From contig NC_011682.1 in NCBI RefSeq assembly GCF_000150955.2, forward strand, positions 1-64,000: a DNA stretch of 64,000 nucleotides. The letters run 5' to 3'. Below, piece by piece: positions 49,999 through 59,917 of the stretch; the first letter of the stretch is position 1, and each line of letters starts with the position of its first letter. This stretch comes from Phaeodactylum tricornutum CCAP 1055/1. Its lineage: Eukaryota; Bacillariophyta; Bacillariophyceae; Surirellales; Neidiaceae. The notes under the pieces are model-generated. The model worked only from the letters and a program-made list of their open reading frames with translations. It ran no database searches and was not told where the DNA came from. The position numbers were made by a program, and so were the translations under genes.

Positions 49999-52167
49999 AT
50001 GGTCCTACCGGAAGTAGAAACCACACCGCTGCTGCAGATTCGTTTTCTACCCCAAGCGTCGGACGAGCTAATTCACCTGGTCCAATCTCGTTTAGCGGAA
50101 AACGGCATTGTCGTCTTGTCGAGTCACAAACTCATGGGAAAATCCACGATTTTGAGAATAACGGCCAAGATGGAAACGTTGGAGATACAGGCTGAAAAGA
50201 TTCACCTGATGAAGGAAACGGTTGGCAGTCGTCGCCGGGTCGTCGATTACTTTCGCCGAGAGCACCGCAGTCGGTTTTGCGATCTCACCAAACCGCCCCA
50301 ACGTGATGCACAAGGTTTGTTTACGGCTGCTGAGTATGCACTGTTAATAAGGCATTTGTTGGATCGCGTTCATGTATTGAAAACAGGGCAAGTTTCATCT
50401 CCCTTGTCCCAATTGTTTGACACTAATTATCGCGTAAAATATTTGGTGGACTTTGACGACTCAAAAGAGGCTTCGAGAGGGAGCTTGGCATTTTTAACGG
50501 CTTCGCTCCGCCGCAAACTTCACGAACATGGAATTCAGAGTGCCTGTCTTATGCATGTTCTGATCACGTACAATTTGGTCGATGCGGTTGTTCCAGTGCC
50601 GGTTCCTGCCGTAAATCGTGAAATTTTTCGAAAAACGTGGTGGCCCTGGTCTCGTTTGGATCTACCTATTGAATTAATCCAAGACTACTACGGTTGGGAA
50701 ATTGGTTTCTATTTTGCCTGGATGGAATTTTTGACTCGCTGGTTATTCTTCCCTGGTATCCTCGGTCTGCTGGTATATATCATTCGCTGTTACCGGGGAG
50801 ATACCATTGACACGGATGAATACACTCCTTTTTACGGTCTCGTCACCTTTCTCTGGGCCGTATTGTTTTTAAGATTTTGGGAACGCCACGAACACAGGCT
50901 CGCCTATCAGTGGGGTACTTTCTCGCTGTCGCAATACGAGCGTCAGAAGTTCTTTGCCGTCCGGCCGGAGTTTCGGGGCTACCTACGGAAGTCCCCCGTA
51001 ACGGGGGAAGTTGAGACATATTATGAGCCGTTACAAAGAAGAATCAAGTATATTGGAAGTGCGCTTGTAACTTCGGTTATGCTGGCGGTTGCCTTTTCTG
51101 TCATGATATTGTCTCTCAATTTACAAGGCTACATTCGCCCGAAGTCAAACCCCACTCGTTGGACCAAAAACAGTCCACATCCTTTCTTCATTGCTGATTT
51201 GGCATTCGTGTCCGAACCGGGCCAAGTCTTCGACGCCTTGTCTCTACGCGGCTATATTCCGGTAGTCGGGCACGTGATATGTATTTTCTCTTTGAACTTG
51301 CTGTACCGTCGAATAGCCGAACGATTGACAAGCTGGGAAAACCACGAAACGGAGAGTAGTCACCGTAACTCACTCATTCTCAAGCGATTCCTGTTTGAGG
51401 CCTTCGACTGCTACGTCGCACTCTTCTATTTGGCGTTCTATGAGCGGGACGTTGAGCGCCTCCGTCTAGAGCTGATTGCTGTTTTCCAGATTGATACAAT
51501 CCGGCGCGTTTTGCTAGAGTGCGTTATCCCCATACTGATCCAGCGATTCAATGCGGCGCATCACTTGAAACGAAAGCTGAATCCTATGCAGTCCCTCCTG
51601 GTGATTCCCACCCACGACATATTAATGGACGAACTCGATAAGGATACCTACGATCAGTTTGATGATTATATGGAGATTGTAATTCAGCTCGGATACGTCA
51701 CCTTGTTTGCGTCAGCCTATCCGTTGGCATCCTTAATTAGCATCGCAGCTAATTGGGTGGAGATTCGTTCCGATTGTTTCAAGCTAACCCAGGGTTGTCA
51801 ACGACCAGCTGTCTTTCGATCTTCTGGTTCGGGTATGTGGAAAACCTTGGCATCTTGTATCATTTGGACGAGCGCCTTGACGAATTGTCTCATCGCGGGT
51901 TTCACATCTGACCAGTTGGTGCACTACCTGCCTTCATTTTACGTTCATGTGCAGGAGGGCTATACAGATATGGGTCACGAAAAGGGTTGGTTGCTTGTGT
52001 TTTTGATTTTTGGACTCGAGCGGATCCTGGTTTTAACCGGCTTGCTCGTGTATGCGATTGTGCCAGCCGTACCAGAAGATGTAGTCGATGAGCTAGAGCG
52101 GCGTCAGTACATTCGATCGCAGCAGGAAGCGTGGGAGCATTCACCCGAGAACAAAAAGAACGACTAA
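49999..52167 (+). CDS. Anoctamin (TMEM16) family channel/scramblase
   Basis: The longest frame begins at a TTG; the ATG at 49999 gives 722 residues. After a cytosolic N-terminus of about 215 residues comes the anoctamin entry segment (LIQDYYGWEIGFYFAWMEFL), then WERHEHRLAYQWGTFSLSQYERQ. The conserved core is DYMEIVIQLGYVTLFASAYPLA ... NWVEIRSDCFKL, with the acidic residues that bind Ca2+ in TMEM16 proteins largely kept (E in YMEIVIQ; E and D in EIRSD). About ten hydrophobic helices follow. TMEM16 proteins are Ca2+-activated chloride channels or lipid scramblases; which applies here cannot be told. The C-terminus is short and charged. Confidence 0.9.
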   Translation: MVLPEVETTPLLQIRFLPQASDELIHLVQSRLAENGIVVLSSHKLMGKSTILRITAKMETLEIQAEKIHLMKETVGSRRRVVDYFRREHRSRFCDLTKPPQRDAQGLFTAAEYALLIRHLLDRVHVLKTGQVSSPLSQLFDTNYRVKYLVDFDDSKEASRGSLAFLTASLRRKLHEHGIQSACLMHVLITYNLVDAVVPVPVPAVNREIFRKTWWPWSRLDLPIELIQDYYGWEIGFYFAWMEFLTRWLFFPGILGLLVYIIRCYRGDTIDTDEYTPFYGLVTFLWAVLFLRFWERHEHRLAYQWGTFSLSQYERQKFFAVRPEFRGYLRKSPVTGEVETYYEPLQRRIKYIGSALVTSVMLAVAFSVMILSLNLQGYIRPKSNPTRWTKNSPHPFFIADLAFVSEPGQVFDALSLRGYIPVVGHVICIFSLNLLYRRIAERLTSWENHETESSHRNSLILKRFLFEAFDCYVALFYLAFYERDVERLRLELIAVFQIDTIRRVLLECVIPILIQRFNAAHHLKRKLNPMQSLLVIPTHDILMDELDKDTYDQFDDYMEIVIQLGYVTLFASAYPLASLISIAANWVEIRSDCFKLTQGCQRPAVFRSSGSGMWKTLASCIIWTSALTNCLIAGFTSDQLVHYLPSFYVHVQEGYTDMGHEKGWLLVFLIFGLERILVLTGLLVYAIVPAVPEDVVDELERRQYIRSQQEAWEHSPENKKND

Positions 52168-52260
52168 GAAATTTGAAGTAATCTTTTTATTCTCTTAAAC
52201 AACGAGATCGATTGGCTGTGAATTGCACGTTTGATAATATATTAGAGCGGGCGGAGGTGT

Positions 52261-55105
52261 CTAAAGTTTACCAGGAATCCGTATCGCCGTAGTTGATGAC
52301 GATGCAGTGTCTTCTGCAGTCGTTGATACTGCTCCTACCGCAGGTTGTTGTACTAGCCCGTACAAGAGCACGGAACCAGCTTCTCCCCGTTCAATAGCAA
52401 TGGATCCGACAGCCAACGTGAAATTACTGGCCATGGCAATTGCGACACCGAAATCGTCACCAGGCCTTTCTCCGGTCCAAGATACAGAATGCACTTGCCA
52501 TAATGAAGAAACATCAGTGGTGTTTATTGTGCTGGTGCTGGGTGGGTATCGGTACAAGCGAACCTCCCCAACTTTGCTGTTGGCACCGGGAACTCCCACT
52601 GCCAACAAACCTTGACTTAAAGACACAGCAGAACCAGCTTCATCGTTGGCCGTGGGCGTTTCCTGGACAATAGGATCACCTAAAGCGTTCCAACCATTGG
52701 AGGCTTGGTTATACTCGTACACTACCGTCATGCCAGCATTACGTTGACCGTTGACGGTCTTCCACGGAATGCCCACGGCAACACGGAACGTCGCTGTATC
52801 TCCGCCGATGTCTCCGACGGTGGTAAGGGCGATGGAAGCGCCGTAGCGATTGTCGGAAGAAGAGGGTACAAAATCGCTGTTGACCATGTCGAGGGGGCCG
52901 CCAAGTACTGTCCAGGTTTGCGTGGAGGTGTCCCATTGCCAGGCCCGGACATAGCCAGTGCTACCGGTGTTCCGAGGGGCACTAGCAATCACTACGCTTC
53001 CATCCGGCGAAAGATCAACAGCAGAGCCCAACCAATCCAGATCTCCTGTCCCGGTCAAAGGCGCACCGCTTCCCATCATTTGCCATACATTGCCGGACGG
53101 GCTGTATTCGTACACCCCGACGTGTCCGGCGAACCGAAATTCCGGTGTAGAAAAGTAAGGTGCACCAATTGCCACACGAAGACCGTTTTGCGACAAAGCT
53201 ACACCCACACCAGCGTAAGACATGGAAGAGAGTCCTATGATGCGGTTTCCCCTTCGCGCGTACTGGCCCGTCGCTTCGTTATAAAGGTATATTTGGATAC
53301 CGCCTGCTTGCTCGCCACCCGAGTCGTCGTTCGGTTCCGAAACAGCCAAAATGGATCCATCCGCATTGAGCGCCACGGCTGAACCCAGGGCATCCTGGGC
53401 CGCGTCTCCCCGAAGAGCGCTACCTCTTGGTATCCACTGGTCCTGAACTCGTTGGTATACCTGTACAAATCCAGCACGAGCCAACACGCCGGCCGCACTG
53501 TCACTGTTGGCCACGTCCGGAGCGCCAACAGCCACAACTTTACCGTCACGCGACAAAGCCAATGCTTGTCCAAACATACCGTTCGGTGCCGGACCCGTCA
53601 GTCTACCCAAGGGTGACAATTGCAAATTTTCTAAAGCTTGCGTAGGCGTTGCGGTGGGAGCAGACGTCGTGGAAAGCGCGGAGGGTGCGATGGAGGGCTG
53701 TGCCGTAGACGAGACAGTCGTGGGACGAACAGTCGGCCTGTTGGTTGGGGCGCCAGTATCCGACGCTGCTGTAGGAGTATCGTCTGTACCGGCAGCAACG
53801 TCGATCACAGAAGGGGCTTGGGTCCCTCGCACGTACCGAGTTGGCGCTGCGGTGGTGCCAGCCGCCAACGCAATCGCTGGAGACGCCGTGGGTTCCGTTG
53901 TCTGTATATTGGACCAAGAGTCGCCACTAAGATTCGTTTGCGACGCATCATCTCCCGGGTCATTACTGTTTCTGGTGAATCCCGTCGTGACCGAAACAAT
54001 CATGGTCGCGATGGCCAGGAGGAGTATCAAGAGCAAGGCGTACGCTAACTTTCCTTGTTTAGAGCGAAGGTTGAAGAAACCGTAACAGCACGCGTATGAG
54101 TTGGTGCTCTGTCGGTGCGACGTCCCGAAGCCTTCGGCCGCGCTGTCGTCGCTCCCGCGGGCAGTGGGGCTAACTTCGTGAATTGAGCCCAATGCACCGA
54201 AATTGTAGTTGGAAGTGGCCTCGTCGCTGTCGTAAATGGTAGCGTGATAGGGTGGATGTGGGTGCGATCGCATTTTGCGACTATTGTTGCTAATGACGGG
54301 AGTATGCTCGGAAGCGGCGTTGGAAACCGTGGAAGCCCCATCGTCTAGAGTCGGTAAAGTGTCGTTGTCGTCGTCGGTGTCATCGCCATTGCAGGGTGCC
54401 GATTCGACTTCGAAAGACAGTTTGTGCGTATCGGGTATGACGGCTTGGGCCGCCGCATCCCCGTAGGCATCGACATCCACGGGTCCCGTGATGCCACCAT
54501 CCGCCTCAGAGCTGTTGAGGACAGCGTTAATGATAAACTGCTCGTGTGGACTGGTGCCAACGTCGGCGGTATGGTCGTACTCGGGACTGTGTATACCGAC
54601 ATCTCGTTCGTAGGGTATCCGCTCGCGACCTTCCTGCCCGTGACGCTGTTGTTGCTGACGATAGCGAGCCAGCCACCAAGCGGAGGCGATTCGTTCGTGT
54701 TGTTGCGATTGCCGCGGTGACGTGGAGAAGTGTGCTGTTGGTATCGGTCATGCTGCGGATGCGGCTAGTCGGCGAAGCGTTACCCGTGTCCGCGGACGAC
54801 TCCACGCTGGTGTTTCCGTGCGGAGCGTGTCGGTCACCATCCCTTTCGTCGTCGTCGTCTCCGCTACTGCCGCTCTCCACGCGCTGTCGGTAGAGATCTC
54901 CGGGATGACCTCCGGTGCGGAAGAAGGGATTGGACGGTGTAAAGGAGGAAGTGGTGGTGTTGGCGGCGGCGGCGGTTGTTGGAGGCGTCGCGGTAGCCAG
55001 AGGAAGAGGTGCAGGAGTCGTATCCGCGGTCGCGGCAACTCCGCGATCTTCCTGTGGACGGGCACGGCGCGAACGCAGGATCGAGGGACGGCGAGGTGGT
55101 GCCAT
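52261..55105 (-). CDS. Type II membrane protein with FG-GAP-like propeller ectodomain
   Basis: Two exons (54784-55105 and 52261-54734) are separated by a 49-bp intron (GTAACG...CCAACAG), in frame, encoding 931 residues. No ATG/GTG/TTG precedes the GTG at 54480 in the second exon's open frame, so the start must be in exon 1 (MAPPRRPSILRSR). The cytosolic N-terminal 330 residues are disordered. One membrane helix follows (LAYALLLILLLAIATMIVSV, about 333-355), then a Thr/Ser/Pro-rich stalk and about seven repeats of the type GxALALSRDGKVVAVGAPD ... GFVQVYQR. These resemble the integrin alpha FG-GAP propeller. It could be a cell-surface adhesion or wall-associated protein. The very short intron is the weakest part of the model. 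Confidence 0.75.
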
Positions 55106-56471
55106 GGTGCCAAAATGTTGCAATGGGATACAGCAATTGTGGTGTGTTTACAGATGATTGGGATTGGTGTGAATATTGGACCTCTCGTGATACTCACGAG
55201 GGTTAGCGGTGCGTTGGTGCGTTTGCCGTACAATTGGCAGCGAAAAAGCGGTAGTCCGTGACGTCTCGGTCGTTGGAGATGGGACTGCTTCCGGAACGAA
55301 ACGATCCGGAAGGAACGGTGAGACTACTAGTGAATCTGGACGCTGATGGTGTAGGGCTGGCGTTCTCGTCCGAACTGTGTCAAAGAATCCGACTAACTGT
55401 AATGCTGCCCTAGTAGCATTCACTGGCTGCCAGCCTGCCAACGCGATGATTAGGTAGTTTACCCACTTAGTTAGTGTAAGTGATTGGCTACGGCTACGCC
55501 TTCGACTACTGTGGTCTCTGTGGGTCGAGTTCACAAGTCACTCCGAATGGTGGGAGCCGTGGAGGGCAGGGCCATCCCGGAACGAGGGAACGCGATCTCG
55601 ATTGTGTTTCGTACCTGCTGGCATAGATGAGAACCCACATGAATGAACCCGGCCTCGTGGGAATTGTAATGAGAGCGGGAGCGTCGACAGGCGATCGTTC
55701 TTTCCTATTGGAGGGCTCCGTTCCTTCTCAACGTAATACTATTTCGTAGTCAATTAAGGATTCCGAAGGCACACGACTCGGGTTCAATAATTGCCTTACC
55801 AAATTACGTTTTCTGGGATCCGGAGTTCCCACATGAAACGCTTCGAACCCTCGCCCTAATGGGGAAAAACCCGTTTCGTAAGTGGTTCCTCCAAAATTAC
55901 AAAAAATACTTACAGCCAGCGTTTCGTTACGGTTCCGTACTCTTGCAAAACGCAGGGACGGTCGGTGGGACTAGGGTATTCTTCCGTTGGTACCAGAGCA
56001 CGTGCGCGTGCGCACAATCACTTACTATTAGGGCCTCCGTCCACGCGCGCCGGTATCCAATTCCCGAACCCTTCTTGGCAAGTTCTAAAATTGATAGCCT
56101 CTAGTTAGAACCCATGTGACTCGCGCGGGTTTGGCCCCAGTCTACCGAGGACCCATAGTCAGCAGTTTGAATTGTGTTCTCATATCGCGGAAGCGCACCC
56201 AGCTTTACTAATTGGCTTCCTTTCCTACTGTCGGAAGGTGTAAGTATCGTGTCGTTCCATTGGACGTCTACGTTCCATTATCGCTGTATGTGACTCTCCT
56301 CTTACGTTTCAAAAAAATTTATTGGTTGGTTTCCATTGACAGGTACGCGCATTTCCGTTATCAGTGTCTTCCCCATTTCCACTCCGACCACGAGCACGTG
56401 AAAAAAGCAGCGGAGGTCCTAGTTGCCAAGGTTTTATATTCTCTATCTCTCAGTCCAAAACTTGTTCGACC
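55106..56471. other. Divergent intergenic region
   Basis: About 1.4 kb with only overlapping short frames and no recognised protein, RNA gene or repeat. It should hold the promoters of the flanking divergent genes, both of which encode surface or secreted proteins. Confidence 0.5.
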
Positions 56472-59052
56472 ATGAGAGTGATCGTTTTCTCGTTGCTTTT
56501 GCAACTTGTGTGCGCGTGGGACGCCAAGTCCATCGTCAAAGACAATGTAGCAACTAACGGAAATTCCGTCATCCACTCCGATGGCCCCCAGCACTTGTCC
56601 GTAGTCAAGCAGCCCGAAAGACCTAGTCGCCGGTTGCAAGCGGACATCTTGACCACACTGGAAGGGAAGGGATCTTCCAAGTCGAGCAGCGGAAAAGGGT
56701 CAAAGTCCGCCAAATCAACTCCCACTAAATCATCCAAATCGTCTAGTGGGAAAGGATCCGCATCCTCCAAATCGGCCGGATCCCTACCGGCGCCGACTCC
56801 TACAGCGAAGTCGGCAGTCACGCATACACCTAGCGCTGCTCCTACCCGCGGCTCAAGGGAAGAAACCGTCACCATTTCATACGTCATTGCCCTTACGAGT
56901 GGAACGGACTTCGACACAGTAGTAGCTGACCTGATCGAAGCCATGAACAGCTTGGCATTGAATACTGTCGCGGAAGCTGTTAATGCTGTCGGACGAAATC
57001 TGATGATTCAACTCATCCGCCGTGGTGGTCGCCGTCGTCTAGATGCCCGAGTAGTGTTGCCAACCATTATTGAATCTGCTGTTGTAGTTGGTACGTGTAG
57101 AGATCACGCGTCGAATATGGACAGTGAGAAACTGGTATGAGTAGGCATGAACCGTGCTGGTACTAACTGTAACAGTCATTTTTTGTTTTCGAAGAATGCC
57201 CACCAGGCAATCCCGCCGGCGCTACTTGCCTCCTTGTAACTCATGGTATTGTGTTGGAAGTAACCGGTGACACAGCGGACGTCAATTCCGCAGAAGTATT
57301 CAGAACTGAACTAGTGCAGGACGTTGCAGGAGGCCAACTTGATCAAGAATTGCAAGAGGTCAACCCCGAATCCCCGGTTCTGCAAATTACTGCCACAGAA
57401 ACCGCCCCTCCTGCTCCAGTTGTCACGGCTACTCCAGTGCCGCCACCAAGTGATGGATCGACTTTGGCTCCAGTCACCGCGCCAGTTGTTGCTCCTGTGT
57501 CGCCACCAATCGCAGGATCGACTTTGGCTCCAGTCTCGTCACCGAGTGCTGCTCCAGTGCCTCCACCAATTGCCGGATCAACTTCGGCTCCAGTCACCGC
57601 ACCAGTAATTGCTCCGGTCGCCACGCCAGTAATTGCTCCCGTCATTGCTCCAGTGGCGCCACCAATCGCTGGATCGACTTTGGCTCCAGTCCCGCCACCA
57701 AGTGCTACCCCTGTGCCGCCACCAATCGCCGGATCGACTTTGGCTCCAGTCACCGCACCAATGGTTGCCCCTGTCACCGCACCAGTGGTTGCCCCTGTCA
57801 CTGCACCAGTGGTTGCTCCTGTCACCGCACCAGTGGTTGCTCCTGTCACCGCACCAGTGGTTGCTCCTGTCACCGCACCAGTGGTTGCCCCTGTCACCGC
57901 ACCAGTGGTTGCCCCTGTCACCGCACCAGTGGTTGCCCCTGTCACCGCACCAGTGGTTGCTCCTGTCACTGCACCAGTGGTTGCTCCCGTTACTGCACCA
58001 AGCGCGGCTCCTAGCAGAGTGTGTATAAGCACAGAGGTGCAGCTAAGAGACCACATTGATAATAATATTGATGGCGTCTTGTGCGCCAACATCACCGTGT
58101 CGCTTTCGAGCACCGTTATCATTCCGCAAAACGCCGATTTTGATCTCAGCTGTGGTGGCAACACATGCCTAATCTTATCAGCATTGGAGATCCAGTTATT
58201 TCGGACCGAAGTAACTACCGCTTCTGGCAATGGTCACGATGTCAGCTTCACCGGTATCATATTCGAACAAGCCCTGACGACAGCGGTAAGAATTCTTGTT
58301 GTACCTAGTATGAGCCCTTATGAAAAAGTTCTTTCTCACCTCTTTACACTCTGGTAAACAACTACTGCCTTCTCAAAGGCTGGACCTTCCCCGAATGGAG
58401 CTGCTTTTGGTCTCGTTGGAGGTACTACAAGCTTTACAGACTGTAATTTTGGCTTCAACTTTGCGGTAAGAATTGATTTCCCGTGGATGATTCAGTTCCT
58501 ATCAAGTCTTCTTAAAATACAATTTTCTTTTCTCACCTAATAATCTCTTTTCATCCGTGCAAGCTATCGGACGAAGATCCTGCCGGTGATGCTCCAGGTG
58601 GAAATGGAGGAGCAATCGCGGTCAGCGCCAATGGCAGTGTGATCGTTACAAATTGTCTCTTTCTAGGAAACGGAAGCTTGGTACGTTCGGCGTCGTTTCA
58701 TCGTTGTACCATACATGGAAGTAAAGTATTGTCTCACTCTGGATTCTCCGTATCGTTTTTAATTTGTTTGCTGTTGCAGAGAGCGGGTGGAGCAATTGCG
58801 GCGTTCAACGTTGGATCCGACGCGAATCCCACCGTGACGATCACGAACTCTAGATTCGGTGGAAACGTGGCCAACGCTGCCAACGACATTGTAGCGGGCG
58901 ATCCGACGGACATGGGCAGTGCGGTGGTGACGTGCGATGCGGACACGATGTTCTGTGCCAGTGGTACCACGCTGGCTCGTTCCGGTGCCACCATTACCGG
59001 TTGCACTACCGTGAACGCCGACGCATTTTTCTGTTCCGATCCCGAGGCGTAA
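56472..59052 (+). CDS. Secreted protein with Ser/Lys region, APV-rich repeats and beta-helix-like C-terminus
   Basis: Five exons (56472-57090, 57195-58285, 58379-58465, 58564-58680, 58780-59052) with introns of 93-104 bp join in frame to 728 residues. A signal peptide (MRVIVFSLLLQLVCAWDA) leads. A Ser/Lys-rich stretch follows (GKGSKSAKSTPTKSSKSSSG), then a small domain (TISYVIALTSGTDFDTVVAD) and a long Pro/Val/Ala/Thr region ending in about ten copies of VTAPVVAP. The C-terminus has short GG-A-I/N-S-x-F turns (GGAIAAFNVGS; VTITNSRFGGNVA) like right-handed beta-helix polymorphic repeats. Low-complexity secreted proteins of this kind occur in diatom cell walls and adhesives. The stop TAA lies inside a perfect donor sequence (GTAAGT at 59049-59054), so a further exon is possible. 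Confidence 0.75.
57757..58006 (+). repeat. 24-bp coding minisatellite (about ten copies)
   Basis: Near-identical units of GCACCAGTGGTTGCCCCTGTCACC, differing mostly at two third-codon T/C positions, encode VTAPVVAP. Low divergence points to recent expansion or ongoing slippage. The antisense frame is also open through the array and is an artefact of its composition. Confidence 0.92.
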
Positions 59053-59917
59053 GTACGGTTATTTCCGTATCGGTAGGAAAATATGAGTAGGAGAACGTGC
59101 GTTTGTAGGCACTCCGGATGAGACAGTGAACAACGTGCTTTGTTTCCCTATCGTCGTTACACTATTATTTGTAACGCAACACATAACAAGTGATATTCCA
59201 TAGTACACCATCGATGCATCTCGGGTTTTTCTAGGGAGAAAACGAGTAGTTCGTCCTGAAGCTAGTAGTAGAGATAGGTTTCGCGTACGCTGAGGCTGGT
59301 AGAAATACGGCACGGATTTGATGGATTTGTAACTCGAATTGGATATTGACTGACTGTCTAAGAGTACCGGTGCGTGAGGAATATCTCAGTCAAGCAGCAC
59401 AGACGCCCAAGAAAGGAACTGGGGGACTCTACTTTCGATTACATTATGAAAAATAGCGTTTTATAAATATAGCGAGAATCCTACAATGTTCGACTCCTAC
59501 TACAGGTTTACAATTATCGAGCGCACTCTCGAGAGCGCAGTAGACGGAGGGGTGACCGTCACTACCGGAAATTGTTTTGGGCCCCCGTTGGTACGACCAA
59601 GACTCAAGAGAAGAACAGAAAACACAGTACGCAGCATACGCGACACTTTGTCGATGAACTGCAACTACAGGCTACCCTCGCAAGTTATCTCTAAAGGCAG
59701 CAATCCTGTGACACTTGCTCGGTTGTTCCCGTCTCTCAATCCAATCCGCACGGAAGGATCGATATCGGATTGGATTTCGGCAGATAAGACGACCGTACAG
59801 TGAGTGACGGGTCGACACTGTCCAGCCTTGTTGTTGTTTTCCATCCCACTCGTTCTCTAGCAGATTCACTCTTGGATCTACGCAAGCAACGGCTTATAAC
59901 CTAAATTACTACTCCAA
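59053..59917. other. Intergenic, upstream of fusion glycosylation gene
   Basis: No supported gene. It should hold the promoter of the gene at 59918 and possibly a further exon of the secreted protein gene. Confidence 0.5.

Noticed and set aside
54748-55233. Proline-rich minus-strand frame overlapping the FG-GAP gene start
   Set aside because: It overlaps exon 1 of the better-supported gene in another frame and is rich in low-complexity proline only.
57343-58230. Long minus-strand frame across the 24-bp repeat region
   Set aside because: It is antisense to a well-supported spliced gene and open only because the repeat has no stops in that frame; its repeat-like translation mirrors the sense repeat.
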